Positions 45,514 to 55,352 of a DNA stretch of 64,000 bases are shown here, piece by piece. The notes below the pieces were generated by a model. It was not told where the DNA came from, did no database searches, and saw only the letters and a list, made by a program, of their open reading frames with translations. Numbering within the stretch: the stretch's first letter is position 1; each line of letters begins with the position of its first letter. The DNA is from Bolinopsis microptera (Eukaryota > Ctenophora > Tentaculata > Lobata > Bolinopsidae), in the NCBI RefSeq assembly GCF_026151205.1, contig NC_087072.1, forward strand, positions 20,426,103-20,490,102. Direction: 5' to 3'. Position numbers and translations under genes: made by a program.

Positions 45514-45917
45514 GTTGGTTTCTTGCGTGTGTGTATCTACTTACATATTTTCAAATATTCTCAGTATTGTCATTCATTTATCGGGTGTATGCTTTGATCT
45601 CCTCCTGGTAATATTATAATAGCTTGATAAAGCATTGTCATAAAGCTAAAGATATTATAGGTTCTATTGAACATTTTAATTGTTACGCAGACACAATTCT
45701 TCTTAATTACATACATATTATACCTCATGAATCAACCGCTTTGTCTTGTTCATGTCTCAAGTAAAAGTTGACTGAAGTAGTATGACAACTTCCCCAAGCC
45801 ATTCAATTGTATAAGCACATTTTATTAAACATATTGAGACAAATAAATTCTCTTCTGCCACGCCTATCGGAGGTATTGTTTTCCAAAAAATTTAAACATG
45901 AAAATCAAGTTCAGAAC

Positions 45918-45948
45918 ATGCGACTGGATGCCATAGATCATTTAGAGG
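45918..45948 (+). CDS. Candidate tiny alternative first exon
   Basis: The ATG at 45918 gives MRLDAIDHLE and ends at the perfect donor G|GTAAGT in phase 1, matching the acceptor at 46650. The frame is open upstream to 45807. The constant exon before it also ends LE|G. Too short to be secure. Confidence 0.3.
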
Positions 45949-46650
45949 GTAAGTGGGTGTGTGCATGGTTAAAAACCCGAACTTCGAACTCCGGAATTAT
46001 AAACTCCGGAGTACGGACTTCCGTCATTGTGAAATAGTCGTCTAAGTTTTTATGCACTGAAGCTGCTGCAGGTTCAGCAGTTGATGATTGAACAGTGTTG
46101 CAGGGAATTCTACGCTCTATAGTGTGGTTTTTGAGGAAAAAGAAAAACTTTTGGCTCACACACCCACAGACCCTTCTAGCCTCCACCTGAATATTTTTTT
46201 GAATTCCAGAATTTTGTTTTATGGTATCTGATATAAAGTTGTTAAGCTGCGTACGTTAACCATAGATGCCAGCTTCTTATTGATACCATGATGAGCGCTT
46301 TAACTTTAACAAAGCATCTAATAGTGCCTAGTGCCTATACCACCTAATTTGTACTGGCAACTATGGTGCGTGAGCTGATCGTTTTTTCTCTTACTTCCGT
46401 TTGTGTTGAGTTCTTAGCTATGTGTACCTAACAACGTTTTATGGATTTCCTGTATCGCCCACAATGTGTCATGATGAAGAACTGAAAGTCGTATGGATTA
46501 TTGTTCGTGTGGTACAGTCAACGAATATTTAACGAAAATGCTACAATTAAACACAAACCACATCACATTATCACAGTTTCCATAATCCGATCGCGACCAC
46601 AGTTACCAAAATACTGTTAATTTGGTCTGAACAACATTTAATATTTGCAG

Positions 46651-46766
46651 GAGTATTCCAAGAGCTGCCCTGGATCAAGAAACAGGAACAGAACGAGATC
46701 AAGAGAAGGTGGCACATTGTAGTGGACCCCTCTGCTATGCCACCCTGCTCTCAAGTAGAGTACCAG
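46651..46766 (+). CDS. Spectrin-repeat exon
   Basis: 116 nt, phase 1 in, phase 0 out, acceptor ATATTTGCAG, donor GTGTGT. It encodes (G)VFQELPWIKKQEQNEIKRRW, HIVVDPSAMPPCSQVEYQ. The exon is Trp-rich at helix positions and has a short non-helical connector. Confidence 0.86.
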
Positions 46767-47384
46767 GTGTGTACCACGTGAATATTTGTACCACGTGATT
46801 ATTACTTATCATCTTCTTATCTTGTGTTTTTATGCGAACTTCTTATCTTTAGTTCCTGGACCGTGGGATCAGTTTTGTCGTATCTGTAAAGTTTATTTCG
46901 TTACAGTATCCTGGTCTTTACATTTTGTTAGTAATCGAGTGAATAACAGCCTATTGTTTGAGGCTATTTCCTCCTCCATCAGTGTTTGCCTATAATGGAC
47001 CACTCACAAGATAGATGACTTTGCAATGTGCACATTGTGTACCTGTTATCGTTCTAAGCTAACAAACCCTCAGTTTAAGTACCTGGTGATAAGTACCTAA
47101 ACTGTATTTTCTCACGTGGCAATCTCTACCTCTCTCCGCTAAGAACCTATTACAATAAAAGTTGGCCACATTTTACATTTTGATAGCATTGTTACATGTG
47201 CTATACCGTTGCCCAAATATGTCCCGTAAAACACTATAACCTCTGTAGTGCACAGTGCTTCACTGCCTTCATTCAGGCAGGTTTTAGCCATAAGTTTATA
47301 AACAAAATGTCTATTGGATATAGAATCTTAGAATTCTAGGACTGCTCCCGTAACGTATAAATACATTTCCGGGCAGTATCCAAG

Positions 47385-47634
47385 AAGCCTGACCCAGTCT
47401 GAGGACTGGTCCGCGTACTACTTATGACATGATGGTAAACACATCATGAGAATGGTATAACGGATGCAATTAGTTACGACTAGCATTAATTGACATGCCA
47501 CATTTAATTAGTACATAGTAATCGTTGACTTCATGCAACGTTATAATTAATGCTAGTATATGATCTGTTTACCATAATGTCATAAGTAGTCTGCAGACTG
47601 GTCCACGGATTGGTCAGCGGACTGGGTCGGGCTT
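47385..47634. mobile_element. Decayed inverted-repeat (foldback/MITE-like) element
   Basis: Left arm 47385-47440 (begins GCCTGACCCAGTCTG, ends ACTACTTATGACATGATGG) is approximately the reverse complement of right arm 47567-47634 (begins CCATAATGTCATAAGTAGT, ends GGACTGGGTCGGGCTT). The arms show mismatches and a small insertion. The centre also contains inverted matching pieces (CTAGCATTAATT against AATTAATGCTAG). No clear target duplication found. Confidence 0.45.
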
Positions 47635-48353
47635 CGCGGTGAAGAAATTTCACATCTACAAATTTCAAATCACAAACGATGCATTGCCAGTTTCTTTCAA
47701 TAGTTTCTTTCAATAGTTAATTTGATTTGAAACAAAGAATGTTTAATGTTATGCTGGGGAAATGCTCGGACTGGTTAGGGCAGGCACAAGTAAGCAGAAT
47801 TTGACTGTACTTTATGATCGGGGAAACTAGTAACATCCATGTTAAAACACATGTGCTCTGGACGCCTACTCTTGCCCTCATAAACATCGCCACATCTACT
47901 TAATAAGTTAACTGGTAGCAATCCCAGAGTTATAATATATGCGCATTTTTATTCATTAGAATAATATTATTTTTAATTAGACATGGAAGTCACAGACAAA
48001 TGAAGCTATTGATATTTCTGGCATGACATGTGGAGTCAATTAATAATCTGACACATCTTCCGTTTGTAGTTATTTGCATCATGATTCACTTTGTCTCTTG
48101 CCTTTCATAATCAATACCGTTTTTCTGGCAACTATTATCGTCATTAGACTCACGAAAAACATCAATAAAACTTAAATTAAAATATTTTTCTAGGTTCTCC
48201 ATACATAGTTCATTTTCGTAATTGTTGCCTACCGTTTTCATGGTTCTTCTTCCCAAGGGTGATGTAAGGATTAATGTGATTTACCACTAGCAGATCTTAC
48301 CTACACTAACTGATTTACGGATCTGGTCATGTGATCAGCCCATTTGGGCCGCC

Positions 48354-48449
48354 ATGCGGTTCACTATCAGTATAGTTAGATTAATCTTCCTTCGAGCCTT
48401 ACCTGCGGTCACTATTGTCCGTAATGAAAAAGTTGAGGACGAAAATATG
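48354..48449 (+). CDS. Candidate alternative first exon with a strong Kozak context
   Basis: GGGCCGCCATGCGG at 48347-48360 is a near-ideal start context. It opens 32 codons (MRFTISIVRLIFLRALPAVT ... DENM), a hydrophobic/basic N-terminus that could act as a membrane anchor or targeting peptide. It ends at the donor GTATGT in phase 0, matching the acceptor at 48558. Confidence 0.42.
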
Positions 48450-48558
48450 GTATGTTTAAGTGGTGGAGTTATTGAAATAAGTTCACCTCACTCGTTGTCA
48501 GGGGTTCTGTCTTGTTAACACCCCTTCTCCTCCTCCACCCTCACAACTATTATTTCAG

Positions 48559-48997
48559 GCTGAGCTAGCGAAGCTGACGCAGCACGAGAGCAGCATAACC
48601 CAGCTGATAAAGGTAGCAAAGAACCTGATCAAGGAGTCTCCTGAGCTGGACGTCCTGGTTCAAGAGCCCATGTTCAGACTGGAAGTAGAGTGGAAGAGAC
48701 TCTACAACCTGATGCAGTGCTGTAACACCCAGCTGAAGATCTACGAGGAGAACCTGCCCTTCTACAGAATACTCAACTCTATTACTAAGAACACTAATGA
48801 TATCAACGAGGCTTTGCTCCATCCTAACAAGGAGGACCCGACCAAGTACAAGCAGCTGTTAGAGCAACATAACAAGAATATTGAGATTGGACTGAACCAG
48901 CTGGAGAAGTTGGATAAGTACCCCTCTACTGGATACTTCATTGATAGGTCCATCCTTCCATCTGATGTTAACGGACTTGGAGATGTCTACCTCAGAG
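48559..48997 (+). CDS. Large spectrin-repeat exon preceding the SH3-like segment
   Basis: 439 nt, phase 0 in, phase 1 out (G|GTAAGT), acceptor TATTTCAG. It contains AELAKLTQHESSITQLIKVA, FRLEVEWKRLYNLMQCC, FYRILNSITKNTNDINEALL and NIEIGLNQLEKLDKYPS, then a non-helical stretch DRSILPSDVNGLGDVYLR leading into the SH3-like exon. In plakins the SH3 is inserted in a central spectrin repeat in just this way. Confidence 0.9.
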
Positions 48998-49238
48998 GTA
49001 AGTGTCGTAGTACACTTTAGCATATTTTGAATGAAGTATTATATTGCATCTTTTTACAATTAATAAAGAAATTGTTTAGTTAGGAAAGCGCTATTTATAA
49101 GAAATCCGTACCTTTTACGTACTCGTAAATTGCCGTCTAGCTAGAACAAATCCATCTCGAAATCAATTACGTGACGCGTTACGTGCCGTTTGGCTGGGGT
49201 CTGACTGTCATAAATAAAAAATGTTAATTAATTTGCAG

Positions 49239-49387
49239 GAGAGAAGATCCTGCGCCCAGGTGACACAACCCAGATCACCCGTGTTGGTGATAACCTGGTA
49301 TGTGAGGTGAAACTAGACTCCGGCAAGAAGGAACTTCTTCCCATTGTTTACTTCACCAGACCTTACGAACCCCCAATACTCAAGAAG
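49239..49387 (+). CDS. Plakin-type SH3-like exon
   Basis: 149 nt, phase 1 in, phase 0 out, acceptor AATTTGCAG, donor GTATGT. It encodes (G)EKILRPGDTTQITRVGDNLV and a strand-rich part SGKKELLPIVYFTRPYEPP. The order beta-GD-beta-x-V-x-SGK-x-x-LP-x-V-x-F-x-x-P resembles the plakin SH3 (KGDE...W.V...G.E..VPSVCF..PP). Plakin SH3 domains usually lack canonical Pro-ligand residues and pack on the neighbouring repeat. The match is by eye. Confidence 0.65.
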
Positions 49388-49847
49388 GTATGTCTGGTAT
49401 TGTTATTTTAATCAAGATCTCTAGTTATACCCTTTTTTGTTGTTCCTGTTGTGGTTGTGATATCCACTTAACCTCGTTGGGTCTACGTATGTCTAGACGT
49501 GTATAGGGGTCCCTTAATGTAGGACATGGTGTAGTTAACCCACCCCTAACCCTTAATACCCTGGGATATAACATTAATTGACCCCCTCATTGTATACCCA
49601 CGGGGAATCAGAGTTTGGTGGACGTATCAAATATAATTGAGCTCCCTAAATACTCGGCTTGCTTGGGTTGCATGAAACTATTTGTCCACTAATTTATTTA
49701 ATGGGGGCTTATTGTGTAGCATCTAGCTTCACTTGCCAGCAATTCTGCTAATCATCTTGTGAAGCTTTAGTTTCGGCTTTAGTTCTGGTTTTATTTCTGG
49801 CTCTAGTTTTTACACCGTATTTGGATTGTTGCACCACGCTTAAAACC

Positions 49848-49892
49848 ATGCTCGTTATTCATTCCATCCTAATGAGGGAACAGCCTCTGAAA
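49848..49892 (+). CDS. Candidate tiny alternative first exon
   Basis: AAAACCATGC at 49848 begins 15 codons (MLVIHSILMREQPLK) ending at the donor GTAAGA in phase 0, compatible with the acceptor at 50062. Could be chance. Confidence 0.25.
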
Positions 49893-50062
49893 GTAAGAAA
49901 CATTTTGCTGATCTAGAAACACCGAATTAGTTAGTCAGTAGTCTGATAATCAAAATTCATGTTACTGACAATGTTCATGAATTATCTAGCATTCATATAA
50001 CTTGCTACCTTGCTAATTAATTACTTTTTGATTCAATTTTAAAATATAACCTTGCGTTTCAG

Positions 50063-50194
50063 TTCATCATCCACCACAAGCAAAGAGTGGAGGAGATCAA
50101 TGTGAAGGTGGAAGCACTGACCAAGGATCTCATCTCTCAGAAGATATTCGAGGATATGGAGGATGTTCTCATGTGGGAGGACCTTCCTGATGAG
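50063..50194 (+). CDS. Spectrin-repeat exon after the SH3-like segment
   Basis: 132 nt, phase 0-0, acceptor TGCGTTTCAG, donor GTGATT. It encodes FIIHHKQRVEEINVKVEALT, KDLISQKIFEDMEDVLMWED and LPDE: the helix that resumes the spectrin repeat after the SH3 insertion. Confidence 0.88.
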
Positions 50195-50314
50195 GTGATT
50201 TGTTTACTTAATCACGTGACAATAACATCATTTTCCCTAAGGACTCTTTCCAAAATGTGTAATTCTTATTAACCGGAGAAATAAACAACAAACTAACTCA
50301 ATTCCCTCTTACAG

Positions 50315-50474
50315 TTGAGCGAAGACGAAATTGGAGTGATCAAAGCTGAGTGTGAAGCTGCTGTCAAAGCTTGCCAGGAGAGAGGAGATCAGGAGACTGC
50401 TGATGCTCTGACTCTCAAACTTAACCTCGTCATCAGACACACTGCTGATCTCGCAGAAAAAGCTAAACTTTCCA
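50315..50474 (+). CDS. Spectrin-repeat exon
   Basis: 160 nt, phase 0 in, phase 1 out (A|GTAAGT), acceptor CTCTTACAG. It encodes LSEDEIGVIKAECEAAVKAC and ETADALTLKLNLVIRHTADL, two amphipathic helices. Confidence 0.9.
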
Positions 50475-50675
50475 GTAAGTTGGCTTTTACAAGCACTTTT
50501 ATATTAGAGTAATTAGCGAGTTAGAGGCTAATAATCTAGACATTTTGTCTTATTTTCTAAATTCCATAAACAAGGCTTGTTTTTCGTCCAACTCCTTGTC
50601 GGCATTTTTATTTCAATGTCTTATTGTGCGTAACCTGCTAATATCTTACTCTCAACTTCTCTCCTTCCACATCAG

Positions 50676-50827
50676 AGGATATTGGAGATGAAGTTGATGG
50701 AGTAGAGGAGGATATCAAGGTTGAGATGGACTGGGCACATACCACCGAGAAGACAATAGATGATCTTCTGGTGAAGGTGCCAGCCAAGGACCCTCAGGAG
50801 ATCGAGATGAATGTCAGGATCTATGAT
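50676..50827 (+). CDS. Spectrin-repeat exon
   Basis: 152 nt, phase 1 in, phase 0 out, acceptor CCACATCAG, donor GTAAGT. It contains VEEDIKVEMDWAHTTEKTID and DPQEIEMNVRIYD. The W-A-x-x-x-E-x-x-x-D/L pattern is typical of spectrin helix A. Confidence 0.9.
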
Positions 50828-51354
50828 GTAAGTGCTGTCTTTCTGCATTTCCACCGATTAGTTTTAACTACAGTTTAGTTCTCCCGCTGCAAATAGTTTT
50901 AGCATCCTCGTGCATTTTCCCATTTGCTGATTTCTATCAGAGCTATAATAGAAGCAGAATTGTTTATTATTAATAAGCATGAGCTGTAAGCAAACAAACC
51001 AAACTTTTCTCTGAGTATCTTAGCAAATAATTTCATTGAAACTGAATCTTTTCTTTGATAATATTTATCAGCTGCCACAAGTGAGTTGCTTTACATCTTA
51101 GCTTTCAATGCATTTCATCTTCAAAAATATAACTTAAAAGCTTGTTTTTCTTTTTAATAATTAAAATATCTACAGCTTTTAACAGCCAAATTTAAGCTGC
51201 AGCTGCATCCTTTTGAAGACATTTCAGCATGATTTTCCGCCCTTCATGGAACCTGAAATCGTCGTACATAACGTACGGCGCATTATGCATCCGGCGTGCA
51301 TCCCAAAGAAGCAAGAGTGAAGCATGATTTTGATACGTTTTATGATATCTTCAG

Positions 51355-51441
51355 ATTCAACCTTATCAGGAGATAGCTTCCGAGTTCCCGGGTCACGAGA
51401 TGAAACAGAAGGAGATAGTTGTCTCATGGCAGAACATCAAG
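51355..51441 (+). CDS. Spectrin-repeat exon; branch point for alternative 3' ends
   Basis: 87 nt, phase 0-0, acceptor ATCTTCAG, donor GTGAGA. It encodes IQPYQEIASEFPGHEMKQKE and IVVSWQNIK. It can join either the acidic terminal exon at 51831 or the continuing rod exon at 52759, both in phase 0. Confidence 0.88.
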
Positions 51442-51830
51442 GTGAGACAGAATGTACAGTGTACATTGTACTTGTATTATTGTACACTTGCAGCTGTGTA
51501 TATTTAGAGAATTTGATTAATTGCTTTTCCATCGAAATTGTGGCGGTCTTTCAAATCTTATGCTGAGACGGTGAAGTTAGCTCTCAGCTTCTGAGATATC
51601 ATATGCTTTTAATCTTACGCTTATATTTAAACATTTCGCGGAATTTTTGTGGAGTCGCGGGCACGCGTATCTTGATGACCACTTTCCTGCTATCAGTTGA
51701 GTAATATTGAGCTATAATTTACAGCATTTAAACCATCTGCCTCAATAATAATGGACGAATATTCTCGAATATTCTCGACTAATAATGACAGTAGTGTGTT
51801 GACTCCCCTCTCTCTCTCCCTGTTGTGTAG

Positions 51831-51959
51831 AATGACCCGCGAGTAACTGTAATAGATTGGACTGATGACGGGAGCGACAGTGAGGAGGAGGAGGAAGAGG
51901 TTCTGATTGAGCGTTATAACAGTGTGCATGATGTAGAGTACTTTAGAGTAACTTATTAG
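51831..51959 (+). CDS. Alternative acidic 3' terminal exon
   Basis: The acceptor, with a long CT-rich tract ending GTGTAG (51830), opens phase 0: NDPRVTVIDWTDDGSDSEEE, continuing EEEVLIERYNSVHDVEYFRV and ending TY with TAG at 51957-51959. The reading frame fits the preceding exon and has coding-like composition. It would end the protein within the plakin rod with a Glu/Asp/Ser tail that contains CK2-like sites. ATTAAA at 52040-52045 may serve as its polyA signal. Confidence 0.62.
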   Translation, partial: NDPRVTVIDWTDDGSDSEEEEEEVLIERYNSVHDVEYFRVTY

Positions 51960-52039
51960 AGAGTGTTTTAGAGAGTGTGGCAATTTGAGCATGATCGCTG
52001 AGATACCTGAGCCGAGTTGTTTGAGAGAAAGTAATCAGG

Positions 52040-52045
52040 ATTAAA
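52040..52045 (+). terminator. Possible polyA signal for the short isoform
   Basis: ATTAAA, the commonest variant signal, about 80 bp after the stop of the acidic terminal exon. Confidence 0.4.
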
Positions 52046-52404
52046 CACTGATTAGTGTTTGTCCTGAGTCATGTTGTACGGGTAACACGATACACCATCA
52101 TTGCTGCTCGGGACTATAGAGCAGTTAGTTCTCACTAGTAAACCCTGTTGTTTGGGCATGTTGTTGTTTGGTAAACAGCTCTAGAGTTGCTTTACTTACA
52201 AAGAGACTGTTATTATCCTGCGTGGTTAGCAATATAAGAATATTTATTAGATATCACGTGACAGAATTTAAATTTCATAGCCAGTCAGTACACTGTATTG
52301 AGTGGCCGTGAAATTTAAATTTTGTTTTATTTATTATTTGATTAAATAAGGCGGATAGTTCTCCGTATCCTACTCCGTGTTTTTTACAGTTGCTATAAAC
52401 GTTG

Positions 52405-52569
52405 CTTAGGCACAGGGACAAAAGGATTTCGCGGCATGTACGAAATCGCGAAATTTCCCATTCTCCACGACAAATTTTATGTGTAGTTTAATGTATAGCC
52501 TGTTAAATTTCGCGGTATCGCGAAATTTGGCCAAAATAATCGCGAAATCCTTTTGTCCCTGCTTAGGCA
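52405..52569. mobile_element. hAT-type MITE with 8-bp target site duplication
   Basis: The element body 52413-52561 is 149 bp. Its terminal 21 bp (CAGGGACAAAAGGATTTCGCG, 52413-52433) are the perfect reverse complement of 52541-52561. It is flanked by the 8-bp direct repeat CTTAGGCA (52405-52412 and 52562-52569). The CAGGG-type terminus and 8-bp duplication identify the hAT superfamily. There is no transposase, so it is non-autonomous. The centre contains further CGCGAAAT palindromes. Confidence 0.88.
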
Positions 52570-52758
52570 TAACTTCTGTATCTGCTAAGAGATAGATCAG
52601 TTTCTGTATGATTAACAGAGTCAATAGAAGTAGATATCTGTGTGTTTATCAAAATGCAGTTAACCCTGCAGAGGTGGCCGCCTCTATTAGCAGCTCATAT
52701 CCCACATGGTGCTGTAAACCACTACCACAACTAGATCCTAATCATACCCTCGTTCCAG

Positions 52759-52881
52759 GACAAGAACCTCAAGTTGGACAAGGACCTAGATCCCGAGATA
52801 TCTGATATGCAAGATATCATGAGGAATATCAAGAAAAAGAAGAACGATCTCTACGATAAGACCACCATCGAGTTTGTTGAC
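52759..52881 (+). CDS. Rod exon
   Basis: 123 nt, phase 0-0, acceptor TCGTTCCAG, donor GTAAGT. It encodes DKNLKLDKDLDPEISDMQDI and MRNIKKKKNDLYDKTTIEFV, a basic helix of a spectrin-like repeat. Confidence 0.88.
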
Positions 52882-53028
52882 GTAAGTTCCTCTTTAGAGC
52901 TACTAGGATGTTTCCACTTGAGATATTAGAAATATGAGATTCAAAATGTATTTTGAAATCTGAAAATTGAACGTTGAATCCACTTCAAGGTGGTCTGTAT
53001 TGCTATCAAAACTTTATTTCTATTTCAG

Positions 53029-53139
53029 CATGAAATGAAGCCTCTTGAGGTTTGGGTTGACGTAGCACGAAAGAGGGTTGATCAGATCGATGTTGACGGA
53101 GACCTACCCAAACTCCAGAAAATTATTGCAGAAGTAAAC
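53029..53139 (+). CDS. Spectrin-repeat exon
   Basis: 111 nt, phase 0-0, acceptor TCTATTTCAG, donor GTAAGT. It encodes HEMKPLEVWVDVARKRVDQI and DGDLPKLQKIIAEVN, a helix A-turn-helix B arrangement with the typical Trp. Confidence 0.9.
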
Positions 53140-53573
53140 GTAAGTTTCTTATTCTGAGTTAAACTTTTGAGATATGTAGTGATGTAAATACTAGATGTTA
53201 GATACCAGATAATAGATGTTGTCTTATCTAAGATATTATGGTAATAGATAAGTTCTGCCCATACTTCCTCGTGTTATGTTCAAAGTTTTGAAGTGTCATG
53301 TTGTCCTCAAATTATTTTTTCGGCTTGCGATTTATGTTGGTTCAGAACTGTTCTCAAATATTGGACCACAAAAGAATGTCATAAACTGTCCTATTTACAG
53401 ACAGCCTAGCTATGATTGATTGATAAAGGAATGGCAATATAATTATAATGACTTTGGTGATAAAGAAACACATTTAGGATATACGAAGACACTTTCTTTT
53501 TTTTTGAATATTCATTATCAGGTCATAAAAATCAATCATTTAGTTAAGCGTAGTAAAGATAAACACTGCCACT

Positions 53574-53593
53574 CACACACACACACACACACA
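53574..53593. repeat. (CA)n microsatellite
   Basis: About ten CA dinucleotides in an intron. Confidence 0.9.
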
Positions 53594-53904
53594 CTCTACT
53601 TTTTGTTTACTTCGTGCCAACTGTTATTGTTTGTCTGCCTAGTGCTTGTCGTTGTCGGTGTACTTGCCTTTGAAGGAATATGCCACATGTTGAAATTTAC
53701 CCGGATCTGAAACCAGATGTAGGAACTTTAAGTTTAATAATTTCCGAACCTGCTTGCAAATTGCGTTTAGACTAGTACCGTAGCGCCAAAACGTTGTATC
53801 CTCTGATTTAATAAAGTTTATTAATATCAACCTCTAAATTTTTCTCGATAAAACTTATTCGACCCCATCAGTAACTCCTCCTCTGAGTAACTCCTCTTCT
53901 TCAG

Positions 53905-54111
53905 GTGTTCCTCGAGGACATGAAGGAGAAGGAGAAGGACATGGACCGTCTCAACAGCAAATGGGAGGAGGGAGTTAGCCTGGGTCTCGAGAACCCTGAC
54001 ATTGAGAGAAGGATTGCCAAACTGAACTGTGACTGGGATGAGCTTTGTGACCTGACTGAGAACAAAAGCAACACTGCCAATACCGCCCTGCAGAACATGG
54101 AGGATTACGAT
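53905..54111 (+). CDS. Spectrin-repeat exon
   Basis: 207 nt, phase 0-0, acceptor CTTCTTCAG, donor GTAAGT. It contains VFLEDMKEKEKDMDRLNSKW, IERRIAKLNCDWDELCDLTE and KSNTANTALQNMEDYD. The W-x-x-L-x-x-L-x-x-x spacing is characteristic of spectrin helices B and C. Confidence 0.92.
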
Positions 54112-54346
54112 GTAAGTTTCAGCTTTAAAGTAGGGTTGGTTGCGCGGTGGAGACTCCTTTGCGTGGATATCGCACGCTTGCTTAATTGTTAATGTTCCCT
54201 GAGTTATGAAGAGATTTTGGATTGTGCCATGATGTGCCCATTTTGGGATGTGCGACTGATTGAGGGTACATTTTAAATCATATTCTTGATAATGATTTAA
54301 ATTATACATTTTTTTGACTTGTTGTGATCGAAATGAATTTTAACAG

Positions 54347-54367
54347 ACCGATTGGATTGATCAGAAG
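54347..54367 (+). CDS. 21-nt microexon (one heptad)
   Basis: TTTTAACAG precedes and GTATGT follows a 21-base segment encoding TDWIDQK in phase 0-0, between two phase-0 rod exons. Inclusion adds exactly seven residues, one helical heptad, at a helix C/helix A junction. The next exon contains a similar IWIAEKQ. An alternative is a chance pair of splice signals. Confidence 0.5.
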
Positions 54368-54739
54368 GTATGTCATGAATGCCGGCGGCTCGCTCAATCG
54401 CCCCTCTTTAAATTTTTTGGATAAAATATTCTCAAATAATGCATGATTGATTCAAAAGCTTTTGTGATTAAAAGCTGCTCAGATCAACAAAATCAACAAA
54501 ATCGATTGTATGTGTCCATAATCACCTTCTAATCAAGACTGGTTTTATGATTCCCTTCAGCAAATCAGCACTTCTGCACCTTAGTTTCAGTCATATAACG
54601 ACTGTTTATTTATTTCCAAAAATCCTAAAAATCGCATATTCGCATATCATTTAACTCGTACTTGCCTATTAAATAACAAACCATGATTTGATTTGACACG
54701 TGTTCAACGTGAGCCGCGCGCTTACCTACCCCTATTCAG

Positions 54740-54944
54740 GCTGCTCTGGAGTCTGTGGACATATGGATAGCTGAAAAGCAGGACGTGTTGAAAGAGTTCG
54801 CTGAGATCCCAATGGATCGTGATAAGCTTGACAGAATGTTGGGTGAACACGAGATGACTATCCGGGATATTGAGGATAGGAAACCTAACATTGAGGCTAT
54901 CCTGGAGAAGGGAGGCTTGATAGTGGAGGCTCTCAAACACCCTG
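54740..54944 (+). CDS. Spectrin-repeat exon
   Basis: 205 nt, phase 0 in, phase 1 out (G|GTTAGT), acceptor CCCTATTCAG. It encodes AALESVDIWIAEKQDVLKEF, IPMDRDKLDRMLGEHEMTIR and DIEDRKPNIEAILEKGGLIV. Helix A with W-I-x-E, then helix B: a textbook spectrin-repeat pattern. Confidence 0.93.
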
Positions 54945-55212
54945 GTTAGTTGGACATTAGTGGAGTGTTTTTGGAGTGTTATTGGATTGTTTTTGTCTCT
55001 GCCTCTATGACGTGCTGAGTATAACTGATGAAAAAAAGTATATGTTAGAGGTATCCGATTATTTCTAAATGAAATCATTGATTACAATGTTGTAACAACG
55101 GGAAGTAGATATGTTACGATATTATAATTAATGATACAAATATTACAAACAACATGACGCACGTACACTGGAAAGTGAGAAGTGAGTAGTAACTGAGTAA
55201 TACCCACCACAG

Positions 55213-55352
55213 AGACAAAGAAAGCAGCATCTGACAAACTCAACGACCTGGATAAGAACTACATAGAACTGGAGATCAACTGTGCGGCCATCACCAGGAA
55301 ACTGAAAGATGCCCTTGGTGACATGTCCGATCTGGACGATAAACTAAAGGAG
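55213..55352 (+). CDS. Spectrin-repeat exon
   Basis: 140 nt, phase 1 in, phase 0 out, acceptor CCACCACAG, donor GTACGT. It encodes ETKKAASDKLNDLDKNYIEL and CAAITRKLKDALGDMSDLDD. It completes the preceding repeat; the next constant exon in phase is at 63699. Confidence 0.92.

Noticed and set aside
51234..51323. ATG frame starting MIFRPSWNLK before the exon at 51355
   Set aside because: Its donors are in phases 1 and 2, whereas the next exon needs phase 0.
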